From JANMMJ01 sp964543235 (lineage in GTDB: Bacteria > Pseudomonadota > Alphaproteobacteria > Rhizobiales > Aestuariivirgaceae), in NCBI GenBank assembly GCA_964543235.1, contig CAZIXE010000011.1, positions 1 to 64,000 on the forward strand: a DNA stretch of 64,000 nucleotides. Direction: 5' to 3'. Both the position numbers and the translations under genes were made by a program. Each line of letters begins with the position of its first letter. Within the stretch, counting starts at the first letter, position 1. This document shows positions 1-8,655 of the stretch, piece after piece. A model generated the notes under the pieces. That model worked only from the letters and a program-made list of their open reading frames with translations. It did no database searches and was not told the origin of the DNA.

Positions 1-17
1 AAGGGCCGCAAGCGAGG

Positions 18-45
18 TTGCAATGCCGGCCACCGTGGCTATATA
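18..45 (+). promoter_or_regulatory. Putative sigma70-type promoter of the yajC-secDF operon
   Basis: A -35-like TTGCAA (18-23) is followed after 16 bases by TATATA (40-45), giving a start near base 52 and a leader of about 27 bases before yajC. The AT-rich run stands out against GC-rich surroundings. This is read by eye from motif match and position only. Confidence 0.4.
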
Positions 46-78
46 TCGCCCACGCCGCAATCACCCCAGGGGAGTCTC

Positions 79-420
79 ATGTTCGCAACGCCAGCTTTTG
101 CCCAGGCCGCAGGTGCGCCCGGCGCCGGGGACTTCATCGGCATGCTCCTGCCCCTGGTGATGATCATGGTGGTGTTCTACTTCCTGCTGATCCGCCCGCA
201 GCAGCGCAAGATGAAGGAACACCAGGCAATGCTGAGCAAGGTGGCGCGCGGCGATACCGTGGTCACATCCGGCGGCCTGATCGGCCGGGTCACCAAGGTC
301 GTTGACGACAGCGAAATCCAGGTCGAGATCGCCGAGGGCGTGAAGGTGAGGATTGCCCGCTCCGGCATCGCCGATGTCAGGGCCAAGGGCGAGCCGATCA
401 AGCCTGAAGCCGGCAAGTAG
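79..420 (+). CDS. yajC: Preprotein translocase accessory subunit YajC
   Basis: Small inner-membrane protein of the SecDF-YajC subcomplex that assists SecYEG-dependent export. The 113-residue product has one hydrophobic segment (about residues 20-40) ending in the family motif LIRPQQRKMKEHQ, followed by a short cytoplasmic beta-rich part with TSGGLIGRV. Length is usual for YajC. The ATG lies after a good ribosome-binding site (GGGGAG at 70-75). It heads a plus-strand run and secD starts 5 bases after its stop, the typical arrangement. Confidence 0.97.
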   Translation: MFATPAFAQAAGAPGAGDFIGMLLPLVMIMVVFYFLLIRPQQRKMKEHQAMLSKVARGDTVVTSGGLIGRVTKVVDDSEIQVEIAEGVKVRIARSGIADVRAKGEPIKPEAGK

Positions 421-425
421 GTCGC

Positions 426-2027
426 ATGCTGTATTTCGCACGCTGGAAGATCATCGCGATCACCGCGTCCGTCGTTCTGGCGGCGCTGCTGGCGCTGCCC
501 AACTCGCTGTCCAGGGATGCACAGGACTGGCTTAAGGCCAACACTATCGCCCGGCCGATGACGCTGGGTCTCGACCTGCAGGGCGGCTCGAACGTCATGC
601 TCGAGGTCGATCGCGCCGACATGCGCAAGCAGTTGCTGACGCAGCAGGCCGGCGACATCCGCAGCGCCCTGCGGGAAGCACGGATCGGTTATCGCCTGGC
701 GCCGGGCGCCGACAGCATCACGGTGCGCATTCTGCAGCCGGCCGACGCCGACAAGGCGGAAACGGCGCTCAAGGAATTGACGCGGCCGGTGGACCAGGGC
801 GGCCTCAACGCCGGAACAACTGTTCCGCTCTTCGATCTGAGCCGCGACGCCGAGGCTTTCACCTTCCGCATCAATGATTCAGGCCTCGAGGCCAACATCT
901 CGCGAGCCGTCGACCAGTCGCTGCGGATCGTCGAAAACCGCGTCAATGCGCTCGGTACGACCGAACCCACGATCCAGCGCCAGGGCAGCGACCGCATCGT
1001 CGTGCAGCTGCCCGGCATCCAGAATCCGGACGAAGTCAAGAATGTGATCGGCCGGACCGCCAAGCTGACCTTCCAGCTGTTGTGCGAGGCGCAGCCGACC
1101 AGCGAGACCGCAAGTCCGCCGCCCGAGTGCGACGCACTGCCCCTCAAGGAAGATCCGAACCAGAAACTGTGGGTGCAGACCGCCAGCAGCGCCACCGTCG
1201 ATGGCGCCGATCTCAACGACGCGCAACCGGCCTTCGACCAGAACAACCAGCCGGTCGTCACTTTCCGCTTTAACCAGAAGGGCGCGCTGCGCTTCGGCAA
1301 GCTTACCGCCGACAATGTCGGCAAGCCCTTCGCGATCGTGCTCGACGGGGAAGTCCAGAGTTATCCGCGCATCAACGAGCCGATCCTCGGCGGTACCGGC
1401 CAGATCTCCGGCAACTTCTCCATCGAGGAAACCAATGCACTGGCCGTGGTGCTGCGGTCCGGCGCTCTTCCGGCCAAGCTCACCATCATCCAGGAGACCA
1501 CCGTCGGTCCGTCGCTGGGTTCCGATTCGATCCGCGCCGGCGTACAGGCTTCGATCATCGGCCTGATCGGCGTCATGATCTTCATGGTAATCGCCTACGG
1601 TATCTTTGGAATCTTTGCCGATATCGCGCTCGTAGTAAACCTGGTGCTGCTGGTAGCCATCATGTCGACCTTCGGCTTCACGCTGACGCTGCCGGGCATC
1701 GCCGGCATCGTGCTGACCATGGGCATGGCCGTTGACTCGAACGTGCTGATCTATGAGCGCATCCGCGAGGAATGGCGCAATGGCCGCACGGCGCTCAGCT
1801 CGATCGAAACCGGGTTCAAGGCGGCGCTGGCCACGGTGATCGATGCCAATGTAACGACGCTGATCGCGGCGGTCGTGCTGTTCGGTGTGGGCTCGGGCCC
1901 GGTGCGGGGCTTCGCCGTCACCCTGGCCATCGGCATCTTCACCACCATGTACACCGCCTTCACCGTCACACGGCTCATCGTGTCCTTCTGGGTCAAGCAG
2001 ACCCGGCCCAAGGAGGTGCCGCTCTGA
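426..2027 (+). CDS. secD: Protein translocase subunit SecD
   Basis: Inner-membrane RND-type subunit that uses the proton gradient to help complete protein export on the periplasmic side. The 533-residue product has an N-terminal membrane segment (about 7-25), a large periplasmic region beginning with the conserved LGLDLQGGSNVMLEV, and a C-terminal block of membrane segments (from about residue 375) containing GMAVDSNVLIYERIREE, the SecD signature. It sits between yajC and secF; secF begins 16 bases after its stop. SecD and SecF are separate here rather than fused. Confidence 0.98.
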   Translation: MLYFARWKIIAITASVVLAALLALPNSLSRDAQDWLKANTIARPMTLGLDLQGGSNVMLEVDRADMRKQLLTQQAGDIRSALREARIGYRLAPGADSITVRILQPADADKAETALKELTRPVDQGGLNAGTTVPLFDLSRDAEAFTFRINDSGLEANISRAVDQSLRIVENRVNALGTTEPTIQRQGSDRIVVQLPGIQNPDEVKNVIGRTAKLTFQLLCEAQPTSETASPPPECDALPLKEDPNQKLWVQTASSATVDGADLNDAQPAFDQNNQPVVTFRFNQKGALRFGKLTADNVGKPFAIVLDGEVQSYPRINEPILGGTGQISGNFSIEETNALAVVLRSGALPAKLTIIQETTVGPSLGSDSIRAGVQASIIGLIGVMIFMVIAYGIFGIFADIALVVNLVLLVAIMSTFGFTLTLPGIAGIVLTMGMAVDSNVLIYERIREEWRNGRTALSSIETGFKAALATVIDANVTTLIAAVVLFGVGSGPVRGFAVTLAIGIFTTMYTAFTVTRLIVSFWVKQTRPKEVPL

Positions 2028-2043
2028 CCGGCGGCTCAGATCC

Positions 2044-2985
2044 ATGTTCAAACCCATCCGCCTCATCCCCGACGACACCAAATTCCCGTTCATGCGGCTG
2101 AGCCGCTTCGGCTTCTTCTTCTCGGGGATCCTGTGCAGCCTGTCGATCCTTGCCTTCGTCTTCATCGGACTGAGCTACGGCATCGATTTCAAGGGCGGCA
2201 CGGTGCTCACCATCCGCACCGAGCAGCCGGCCAACATCGACTCGCTGCGCAACACGCTCGGCGGCCTCAAGCTGGGTGGCGTGGAAATCCAGGAGTTCGG
2301 CAGCGACCACGACGTCCTCATCAAGCTGCAAGCGCAAACCGGCGGCGACGAGGCCGACCAGGCGGCGATTGCACGGGTCAAGGAGGCGCTCGGCAGCGGC
2401 GTGGAATTCCGCAGTGTTGAGGTCATCGGGCCCAAGGTGTCCAGCGAGCTGACCGAGGAGAGCATCATTGCGGTCGTGCTGGCGCTGTTCGGTGTGCTGA
2501 TCTATGTGTGGTTCCGGTTCGAATGGCAGTTTTCGCTAGGCGCTATCGCGTCCCTGCTGCACGACGTGATCCTCACCATCGGCTTGTTCTGCGTGCTCGG
2601 CATCGAGTTCAACCTGTCGATCATCGCCGCCATCCTGACCATCATCGGCTACTCGCTGAACGACACCGTGGTCGTATTCGACCGCATCCGCGAGTTCCTG
2701 CGCAAGTACAAGCAGATGGGCCTGGCCGACCTGATCGACTTCTCGATCAACAGCGTGCTTCCGCGCACATTGATGACTTCGGTAGCCACGCTGGTGGCTT
2801 TGGTCTCACTCTATGTGTTCGGCGGCGAGGTGATCCGCGGTTTCACCTTTGCCATGATCTGGGGCGTCGTGGTGGGCACCTATTCGTCGATCTTCATCGC
2901 CGCGCCGGTCCTGATCATTCTCGGCACCAAGCGCGACTGGTCGCAGGTCGCTGCCAAGGCGGCGGCCCAGGCCGCCAGGCCTTGA
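2044..2985 (+). CDS. secF: Protein translocase subunit SecF
   Basis: Partner of SecD in the Sec accessory complex. The 313-residue product has an N-terminal membrane segment (about 22-44), the short periplasmic domain starting with YGIDFKGGT, and a C-terminal RND membrane bundle with SLNDTVVVFDRIRE. The ATG at 2044 is chosen over a longer in-frame reading that runs back into secD, because the product then starts with MFKPIRLIPDDT as usual in the family. Its stop codon overlaps the TTG start of the next gene. Confidence 0.97.
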   Translation: MFKPIRLIPDDTKFPFMRLSRFGFFFSGILCSLSILAFVFIGLSYGIDFKGGTVLTIRTEQPANIDSLRNTLGGLKLGGVEIQEFGSDHDVLIKLQAQTGGDEADQAAIARVKEALGSGVEFRSVEVIGPKVSSELTEESIIAVVLALFGVLIYVWFRFEWQFSLGAIASLLHDVILTIGLFCVLGIEFNLSIIAAILTIIGYSLNDTVVVFDRIREFLRKYKQMGLADLIDFSINSVLPRTLMTSVATLVALVSLYVFGGEVIRGFTFAMIWGVVVGTYSSIFIAAPVLIILGTKRDWSQVAAKAAAQAARP

Positions 2986-3350
2986 GCGCCTTCTATCCGG
3001 GCCTCGCACCGATCGAAGCCTATGGCAATGGCGGCTTCCGCTTCGCCGGCATGTCGCATACCGGCTCGCTCCTGGTGCTGCCGTCCGGCATAGCGCCTTG
3101 GAGCCCGTCCGAGCCCCTGGCCAGCGGCGATTTCGGCCGGGTCTTCGCCGAGGCGGCCGCCATCGACTTTCTCCTGCTCGGCACCGGCCAGGCCCTCTTG
3201 CCCGTCGCGCCTGCCATTCGTGCCGCCTTTGCCGAAAGAGGCATCGGCCTCGAGGCCATGGCGACAGGTGCCGCGGTCAGGACCTACAATGTCCTCCTCG
3301 CCGAGCGTCGGCGCGTGGGCGCGGCGCTGATTGCCGTCGAGAATGCGTGA
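2982..3350 (+). CDS. Mth938/NDUFAF3-like protein (DUF498/DUF598)
   Basis: A 122-residue soluble protein of the Mth938 fold. Visible family features are the N-terminal IEAYGNGGFRFAG segment and the central LLLGTGQALLPV strand-loop. The mitochondrial member NDUFAF3 is a complex I assembly factor, so a related role is inferred. The start is a TTG overlapping the secF stop (TTGA), implying translational coupling. No ATG occurs in frame before residue 24, and starting there would remove the conserved N-terminus. The next gene starts on its stop codon (TGATG). Confidence 0.85.
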   Translation: MSAFYPGLAPIEAYGNGGFRFAGMSHTGSLLVLPSGIAPWSPSEPLASGDFGRVFAEAAAIDFLLLGTGQALLPVAPAIRAAFAERGIGLEAMATGAAVRTYNVLLAERRRVGAALIAVENA

Positions 3351-4195
3351 TGGACGCGCAAGATGCGGAGTGCCTGGCGGTGGTGCGCGCCGGTGACAAG
3401 GACCGGTTCCTGGCCAGCCTTTTTGCCCCCGGAGCGGTGCGGCCGCACCTCCTTGCCATCTATGCCTTCAACGTTGAGCTCGCCCGCATCCGTGACGTGG
3501 TCAGCGAACCGAGAATCGGGGCGATCAGGCTGCAGTGGTGGCGCGCCGCGATGGCCTCGATCATTGCGGGGGAGCCGCCGCCGCACCCGGTCGCCCAGGC
3601 CCTGGCCCGGGCCATCGCCGCCGGGAAACTTGAGAGGTCTGCCTTCGAAGGCATGCTCGCGGCACGCGAGTTCGATCTCTATGACGATCCGATGCCGTCG
3701 CTCAACGATCTCGAAGGCTATCTCGGCGAGACGGCCTCCATGCTGTTCCAGTTCGGCGCGCGGCTGCTCGCCGGGGAGGGCGCCTCCGTCTGTGCCAGTG
3801 CCTCGGGGCTGGCGGGCGTGGCCTATGGCCTCACCGGATTGCTGCGCAGCCTGCCGCTGCACCGCGCCCGCGGCCAGTGCTATGTGCCCCGCGACCTCCT
3901 TGAAAGCCACGGCCTCAGCCCGGCGCATGTGATTGCCGGCCGCGACGACGCGGCATTGGCGGCCGTTCTCAAAGTGCTGCGCGACCATGCGGCGCGCCGG
4001 CTCGCCGAGGCGCGGGCGGAATTGCCGCGGCTGCCGCGAGAAGCCCTGCCTGCCTTCCTGCCGCTGGCGCTGGTGGAGGGCTACCTGGCCCAGCTCGAGC
4101 GCCTGGGGACAGGCGCATTGCGGCAGGTCGCTGAAGTCCCGCAGTACCGGCGTCAGTTCATCCTGTGGTGGAAGGCTCGCAAGAATATTTTCTGA
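3350..4195 (+). CDS. Squalene/phytoene synthase-like protein (NDUFAF6-type)
   Basis: A 281-residue protein with the all-alpha fold of squalene/phytoene synthases, recognisable from LLAIYAFNVELARIRD (35-49), RLQWWR (60-65), DLEGYLGETASML (120-132) and a C-terminal YRRQFILWWKAR. Both aspartate-rich DxxxD motifs that bind prenyl diphosphate in true synthases are missing: the first region has N-V-E-L-A-R and the second Y-L-G-E-T. This resembles NDUFAF6, a non-enzymatic complex I assembly factor, rather than a carotenoid or hopanoid enzyme. It overlaps the Mth938-like gene upstream, another NDUFAF homologue. Confidence 0.85.
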   Translation: MDAQDAECLAVVRAGDKDRFLASLFAPGAVRPHLLAIYAFNVELARIRDVVSEPRIGAIRLQWWRAAMASIIAGEPPPHPVAQALARAIAAGKLERSAFEGMLAAREFDLYDDPMPSLNDLEGYLGETASMLFQFGARLLAGEGASVCASASGLAGVAYGLTGLLRSLPLHRARGQCYVPRDLLESHGLSPAHVIAGRDDAALAAVLKVLRDHAARRLAEARAELPRLPREALPAFLPLALVEGYLAQLERLGTGALRQVAEVPQYRRQFILWWKARKNIF

Positions 4196-4247
4196 TTGCC
4201 ATTATTTTGTCCTATTCCTGGGCTGGAACTGGTTGCTGGAGGGCGCG

Positions 4248-6023
4248 ATGGAGTTTGCTGCCAGGATTGAACGATTGCTTCCCGACCTGAGCGCCGCCCT
4301 GCTGCGATTCCCCATGCCTGCGCTCACGGCCGTGCTCGTGTGGCTCGTTCTTATCGGAAACGGGGTCTCCTTCGACGATGACGTGATTGCCGCGGGGGCC
4401 GCGGCTTTCCTTGCCAGCGGCGCGGTGCATCTCTTTGCCGAGGGCAGGGCCGGCGGCCGCAAGGCAGCCGTGGCCGGCGCCACGGCTGCTGCCGTCCTTG
4501 CCGGCGGTCTGGCCCTGCTGGCAGGCGGCTTCCAGACGTCTCTGCTCCTGCTGCTGCCCGGGCTGGTTCTTGCCGTCATGATTGCAGCCTTCCTGAGGCC
4601 CAATGCAAGCCAGGGGGCGCTGTGGCTGTTCAATCTGCGCTTCGGGCTTGCGGCGCTCCTTGCCAGCGTCGTGGGCGTACTGTTCGGTGCAGGTCTCTCC
4701 GCCATTGTCGAGGCGCTGCGCTTTCTCTTCGATGTTCCCCTGCCGGGCAATCTCCATGACCGGATCTGGGCGACGGCGCTCGCCCTGGTGGGGCCAGTCT
4801 ACGGGCTGTCGCTCATGCCCCGCGAGATCGACGAGGAAGTCCTGCTCGACGCCACCGGCAACAGTCTCCTGGAGCGCGGCGTCTCGGTGCTGGTCAACTA
4901 CGTGCTGGTGCCCCTGATTCTGGTCTATGCGCTGATCCTGCATGCCTATGCGGTGAAGATCGCCCTGCAGTGGGAATTGCCCAAGGGCCAGATCGGAACC
5001 ATGGTGACGATCTTCGCCCTGGGCGGCACGGCGGCCTGGCTCACCGCCTGGCCCTGGCGCGCGAGCGGCACACGGGCGCTGCGGATGTTCCTTGCGGGAT
5101 GGTTCTGGATCACCATCACGCCGGCCGTGCTGCTGATCATCGCGATCGCAAGGCGGGTTAACGATTACGGGGTGACACCCGACCGCTATGCCCTGATCCT
5201 TGTGGCGATCTGGCTTGCCGGCCTTGCCGCCTATCTTGCCCTTCGCCGCAACCAGGCCGACATGCGGGCCATTCTCGGCGGGCTCGCCGTGCTCCTGCTG
5301 GCAGGCTCGTTCGGGCCATGGGGCGCGCATGGCGTGACCATCGCCAGCCAGTATGGGCGATTGGCCGAACTGCTGGAGCGCAAGGGCCTGTTGCGCAACA
5401 ATCTCGTGGTGGAGCCCGTGCCTGCCTTCGACAACGAGTCCCGCCAGGCCGGCTACTCGATGCTCAGTGCGCTGCGGGAGGCCGGCGGACTTGACCGCCT
5501 GCGACCGTGGTTTGCGGAGGCCCGGGACGATCCGTTCAAGGACGCAAGCCTCGCGGACACCAGCGGCTGGTTCGCGGATCGCCGCGGCTGGACCCTGGCA
5601 GATGCGATCTCGCGGCGGCTCGGCCTCATCGCCGATATCCCGCCGGCCGAATACGTGAGTTTCGTGGCCAATACCGTGGCGATACACGAGGTACCCGCGC
5701 CGGCGCGGCTGATCGGCCCGCTGCAGGTCTTCGGTTATGCGACGGCGCAGCAGGCTACCGGGGTATCGGCGCTGGTGAAGGGTGATCGGCTGGTCGTGAA
5801 GATCGGCGATCGCGAATGGGCGACGGAGGTCCAGTCCCTGCTTGTCCGTGTCAAGGAGGAGCTTTCCACGCCCCCGCAACTGCAGGCGCCCGTCACATTC
5901 GCGCTCGCCCCGGAGGTGAGCCTCGTCTTTGACAGCCTGGGAGGCCGGCTGGGCGACCAGCCGCAGCTCGACAGTGCCAGGCTGTGGGTCATTCTGCAGC
6001 CACCGCCGGACGGCCCGCCTTGA
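4248..6023 (+). CDS. DUF4153 domain-containing membrane protein
   Basis: A 591-residue integral membrane protein with many hydrophobic helices over roughly residues 25-370 (for example GIGNG-like and LLLLLPGLVLAVMIAAFL stretches) and a hydrophilic C-terminal third. The sequence MPREIDEEVLLD between helices and the overall pattern fit DUF4153, whose function is unknown. The ATG follows a strong ribosome-binding site (GGAGG, 5 bases upstream). It lies 52 bases after the squalene-synthase-like gene and may be the last gene of the yajC operon. Its 3' end overlaps the 3' end of trmFO on the opposite strand by 35 bases. Confidence 0.8.
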   Translation: MEFAARIERLLPDLSAALLRFPMPALTAVLVWLVLIGNGVSFDDDVIAAGAAAFLASGAVHLFAEGRAGGRKAAVAGATAAAVLAGGLALLAGGFQTSLLLLLPGLVLAVMIAAFLRPNASQGALWLFNLRFGLAALLASVVGVLFGAGLSAIVEALRFLFDVPLPGNLHDRIWATALALVGPVYGLSLMPREIDEEVLLDATGNSLLERGVSVLVNYVLVPLILVYALILHAYAVKIALQWELPKGQIGTMVTIFALGGTAAWLTAWPWRASGTRALRMFLAGWFWITITPAVLLIIAIARRVNDYGVTPDRYALILVAIWLAGLAAYLALRRNQADMRAILGGLAVLLLAGSFGPWGAHGVTIASQYGRLAELLERKGLLRNNLVVEPVPAFDNESRQAGYSMLSALREAGGLDRLRPWFAEARDDPFKDASLADTSGWFADRRGWTLADAISRRLGLIADIPPAEYVSFVANTVAIHEVPAPARLIGPLQVFGYATAQQATGVSALVKGDRLVVKIGDREWATEVQSLLVRVKEELSTPPQLQAPVTFALAPEVSLVFDSLGGRLGDQPQLDSARLWVILQPPPDGPP

Positions 6024-7395
6024 GCCAGGCTGCGAAATCGGCCAGCGCCCGAGCCGTATAGGCGCGCTTGCGGCCTTGCGCCCGCGCGGCATGTCCGGGG
6101 CGCCGGGCGCCCCCTTTCCGCGGCTCGTCGAGCGGGGGAAACAGGCCGAAGTTGACGTTCATGGGCTGGAACGACGCCCGGTCGCCATCGCGCGCCAGCA
6201 GGTGTCCGCCGGTGACGTGATGGAGCAGCGCCCCATGTGCCGTCGTCGCCGGTGGCAGCGCAAAACTCTCGCCCCTGCGCTCCGCTGCCGCCATGCGGCC
6301 GGCCAGGAGGCCGATGGCCGCGCTTTCGACGTAACCCTCGACACCGGTAATCTGGCCGGCAAAGCGGAGCCGCGGATCCGCCCTTAGCCGCAGGCGCTCA
6401 TCGAGGACCTTCGGGCTGTTGAGGAAGGTATTGCGATGCAGCCCGCCGAGCCGCGCGAACTCGGCACGTTCCAGCCCGGGAATGGTGCGGAAGATGCGGA
6501 CCTGCTCGGCGTATTTGAGCTTCGTCTGGAAGCCGACCATGTTGTAGAGGGTGCCGAGCCGGTTGTCCTGGCGCAGCTGCACCACCGCGTAGGGCTTCTC
6601 CGCCGGCCGGTGGGCGTTGGTCAGGCCGCGCGGCTTCATGGGGCCATGCCTGAGCGTTTCGGGCCCGCGCTCGGCCATCACCTCGATGGGCAGGCAGCCG
6701 TCGAAATAGGGTGTCGTTTTCTCCCAGTCCTTGAACTCAGTCTTTTCCCCGTCGATCAGAGCACGGACGAAAGTCTCGTACTGCTCGCGGGTAAGGGGGC
6801 AGTTGATATAGTCCTTGCCGGTGCCGCCGGGGCCCGGCTTGTCGTAGCGCGACTGGAACCAGGCAACGCCCAGGTCGATCGAGTCGCGGTGGACGATCGG
6901 CGCGATGGCATCGAAGAAGGCGAGATCGTCCTCACCGGTGCGGCCACGGATCGCTGCCGCAAGCGCCGGTGACGTGAGGGGGCCGGTGGCGATGATGACA
7001 TTGTCCCACTCCGGGGGCGGAAGGCCGGCGAGCTCGCCCCTGACGATGCTGATCAGGGGATGGCCGGTCAGCGTCGCGGTGACCTCCTGCGAGAAGCTGT
7101 CGCGATCGACGGCCAGCGCGCCGCCGGCCGGAACCTGGTGGCGCTGCGCGACCGCCATGAGCAACGAGTTGGCGCGGCGCATCTCCTCATGCAGCAGGCC
7201 CACGGCATTGGTCTCATGATCATCGGAGCGGAATGAGTTCGAGCACACAAGCTCGGCAAAGGCGCCGGTCTTATGCGCCTCGGTGCCGCGGATGGGGCGC
7301 ATCTCATGCAGGATGACCGGCACGCCAGCCTCCGCCGCCTGCCAGGCGGCTTCCGAGCCGGCCATGCCGGCACCGATGATGTGGATGGGGTTCAT
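5989..7395 (-). CDS. trmFO: Folate-dependent tRNA U54 methyltransferase TrmFO
   Basis: Flavoenzyme that makes ribothymidine at position 54 of tRNA, taking the carbon from methylenetetrahydrofolate. The 468-residue product begins with the FAD-binding motif GAGMAG (8-13), and carries VCSNSFRSDD and TPYFDGCLPIEVMAERG, which contain the two family cysteines used in catalysis. The C-terminal QITGVEGYVESAAIGLLAGR is also characteristic. Length is normal. It is transcribed towards the DUF4153 gene and away from the toxin-antitoxin pair. Confidence 0.97.
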   Translation of the reverse strand: MNPIHIIGAGMAGSEAAWQAAEAGVPVILHEMRPIRGTEAHKTGAFAELVCSNSFRSDDHETNAVGLLHEEMRRANSLLMAVAQRHQVPAGGALAVDRDSFSQEVTATLTGHPLISIVRGELAGLPPPEWDNVIIATGPLTSPALAAAIRGRTGEDDLAFFDAIAPIVHRDSIDLGVAWFQSRYDKPGPGGTGKDYINCPLTREQYETFVRALIDGEKTEFKDWEKTTPYFDGCLPIEVMAERGPETLRHGPMKPRGLTNAHRPAEKPYAVVQLRQDNRLGTLYNMVGFQTKLKYAEQVRIFRTIPGLERAEFARLGGLHRNTFLNSPKVLDERLRLRADPRLRFAGQITGVEGYVESAAIGLLAGRMAAAERRGESFALPPATTAHGALLHHVTGGHLLARDGDRASFQPMNVNFGLFPPLDEPRKGGARRPGHAARAQGRKRAYTARALADFAAWLKAGRPAVAAE

Positions 7396-7520
7396 AAGCC
7401 GCCCAATAACACAGGAAATGTGGAAGAAAAATGCATGTTACCCGTCACTTCGGCAGGCATGAACCGCAACGCGCACGGAACCTTCTTGACGGTGGGAGAT
7501 GGATCAAAGAGAATTACACA

Positions 7521-7748
7521 ATGGCAAAAGGGCGTATCATCCTCGATCCCAAAATCCTGGCCGGCAAACCCATCATAGAAGGAACCCGGCTGTCCGTTGA
7601 GTTCATCATCGGCCTGTTGGCGGATGGGTGGACCGAGGAGCAAATACTCGCGAATTATCCCGGTTTGACGCATGACGATGTTGTGGCCTGCCTGGCGTAT
7701 GCCCGGGATTTGTTAAGTGGCGAACGGGTCTTCCCCACCGCAGCCTGA
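7521..7748 (+). CDS. DUF433 antitoxin of a type II toxin-antitoxin pair
   Basis: A 75-residue protein with the DUF433 core: RIILDPKILAGKPIIEGTR, then a helix-turn-helix-like segment with WTEEQILANYPGLTHDDV and AYARDLL. DUF433 proteins act as DNA-binding antitoxins that neutralise a PIN-like partner and usually repress their own promoter. The ATG at 7521 is chosen because the conserved domain starts right after it and a purine-rich AGAG lies 8-11 bases upstream; the upstream in-frame extension looks non-coding. It ends on the ATG of the toxin gene, so the two are translated together. Confidence 0.85.
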   Translation: MAKGRIILDPKILAGKPIIEGTRLSVEFIIGLLADGWTEEQILANYPGLTHDDVVACLAYARDLLSGERVFPTAA

Positions 7749-8110
7749 TGAGGTTTCTCTGCAATGAGAATGTTCCTCGAGCCCTCGTCGAGGCACTGAC
7801 TGATCTCGGTCATGACGTAAAATGGGGGCGCAAGGAAAGGCCGGGAATCGATGACAGGAAAGTGCTGCAGTGGTCCATCGCTGAAAATCGTGTTTGTATC
7901 ACCTTTGACAAGGATTTTGGGGAACTTGTCGCAAACACTGCAATCAACCAAGCAATCCCAGGCGTCATACTATTGCGTCTACCTGCGCCAGCTGGGCGCA
8001 CCCAAGCAGCGGAAATCGCTTCAGTGATCTCTGGCAGAAGCGATTGGATCGAAGCCTTTTCCGTGATCGAACCGGGAAAAGTCAGAATGCGGCCGCTTCT
8101 CCGCGTATAG
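7748..8110 (+). CDS. DUF5615 PIN-like toxin of a type II toxin-antitoxin pair
   Basis: A 120-residue PIN-like protein, the usual partner of DUF433 antitoxins and a probable ribonuclease. Family marks are the N-terminal MRFLCNENVPRALVEAL, GHDVKW, and the central ITFDKDFGELV containing acidic residues of the presumed active site. Position 6, where many members have Asp, is Asn here. It overlaps the antitoxin gene by one base (the A of its ATG is the last base of the TGA stop). The pair is inserted between trmFO and a GFA gene, which is the pattern of a mobile accessory module. Confidence 0.82.
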   Translation: MRFLCNENVPRALVEALTDLGHDVKWGRKERPGIDDRKVLQWSIAENRVCITFDKDFGELVANTAINQAIPGVILLRLPAPAGRTQAAEIASVISGRSDWIEAFSVIEPGKVRMRPLLRV

Positions 8111-8118
8111 ATGCTGCG

Positions 8119-8523
8119 ATGAAAGTCGATGGCCACTGTCATTGCGGATACCTCGCCTTCGAGGCAGACGTTGATCCGGACACCGTCGAAATCTGCCATT
8201 GCCGCGACTGCCAGACCCTGTCGGGGTCGGCATTCAGCGTCGTCGTTCCGGCGATTTCCGGCACATTCAAGCTGCTCTCTGGGGAGCCGTCGATCTATGT
8301 CAAGACCGCCGACAGCGGCAACAAGCGCCGTCAGGCCTTCTGTCCGCGATGCGGGACGCGCATCTATTCGGCGCCTGCCGATGCCGCCTCCAGCTTTTTC
8401 GGCCTGCGCGTCGGCACGCTTGCACAGCGCGACCAGCTCGTGCCGCGGAAGCAGTATTGGATGAGGTCCGCCCAGGCGTGGGTCGGCACCATCGGCGAGC
8501 TTCCAGGCGAGGACTGTGAGTGA
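8119..8523 (+). CDS. GFA family zinc-binding protein (glutathione-dependent formaldehyde-activating enzyme-like)
   Basis: A 134-residue protein with the GFA fold. Zinc-ligand cysteines are visible in GHCHCGYLAFE (residues 5-15), ICHCRDCQ (about 30-37) and FCPRCGTRIY (about 77-86). The prototype accelerates formation of S-hydroxymethylglutathione, but most family members have no proven substrate and none is implied here. The ATG at 8119 is chosen because the first cysteine motif begins 6 residues later; no clear ribosome-binding site is present. It follows the toxin gene by 8 bases. Confidence 0.88.
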   Translation: MKVDGHCHCGYLAFEADVDPDTVEICHCRDCQTLSGSAFSVVVPAISGTFKLLSGEPSIYVKTADSGNKRRQAFCPRCGTRIYSAPADAASSFFGLRVGTLAQRDQLVPRKQYWMRSAQAWVGTIGELPGEDCE

Positions 8524-8655
8524 TGGCCATCAAGCAGACACAGCTGCCGCAAATCCGACACGAGCGCCACCAGGATTTCACTGAGCTTTCCAAGGCTTAA
8601 CTCAAGCTCGCTGTCGAGATGGTGTAAGCAACGGGGGCGAGGCCGGGATGCGCCG

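Noticed and set aside
4212..6092. Long minus-strand open frame (626 codons) opposite the DUF4153 gene
   Set aside because: No domain is visible and the composition is Arg/Gln/His/Gly-rich. The plus strand has clear membrane helices and a strong ribosome-binding site.
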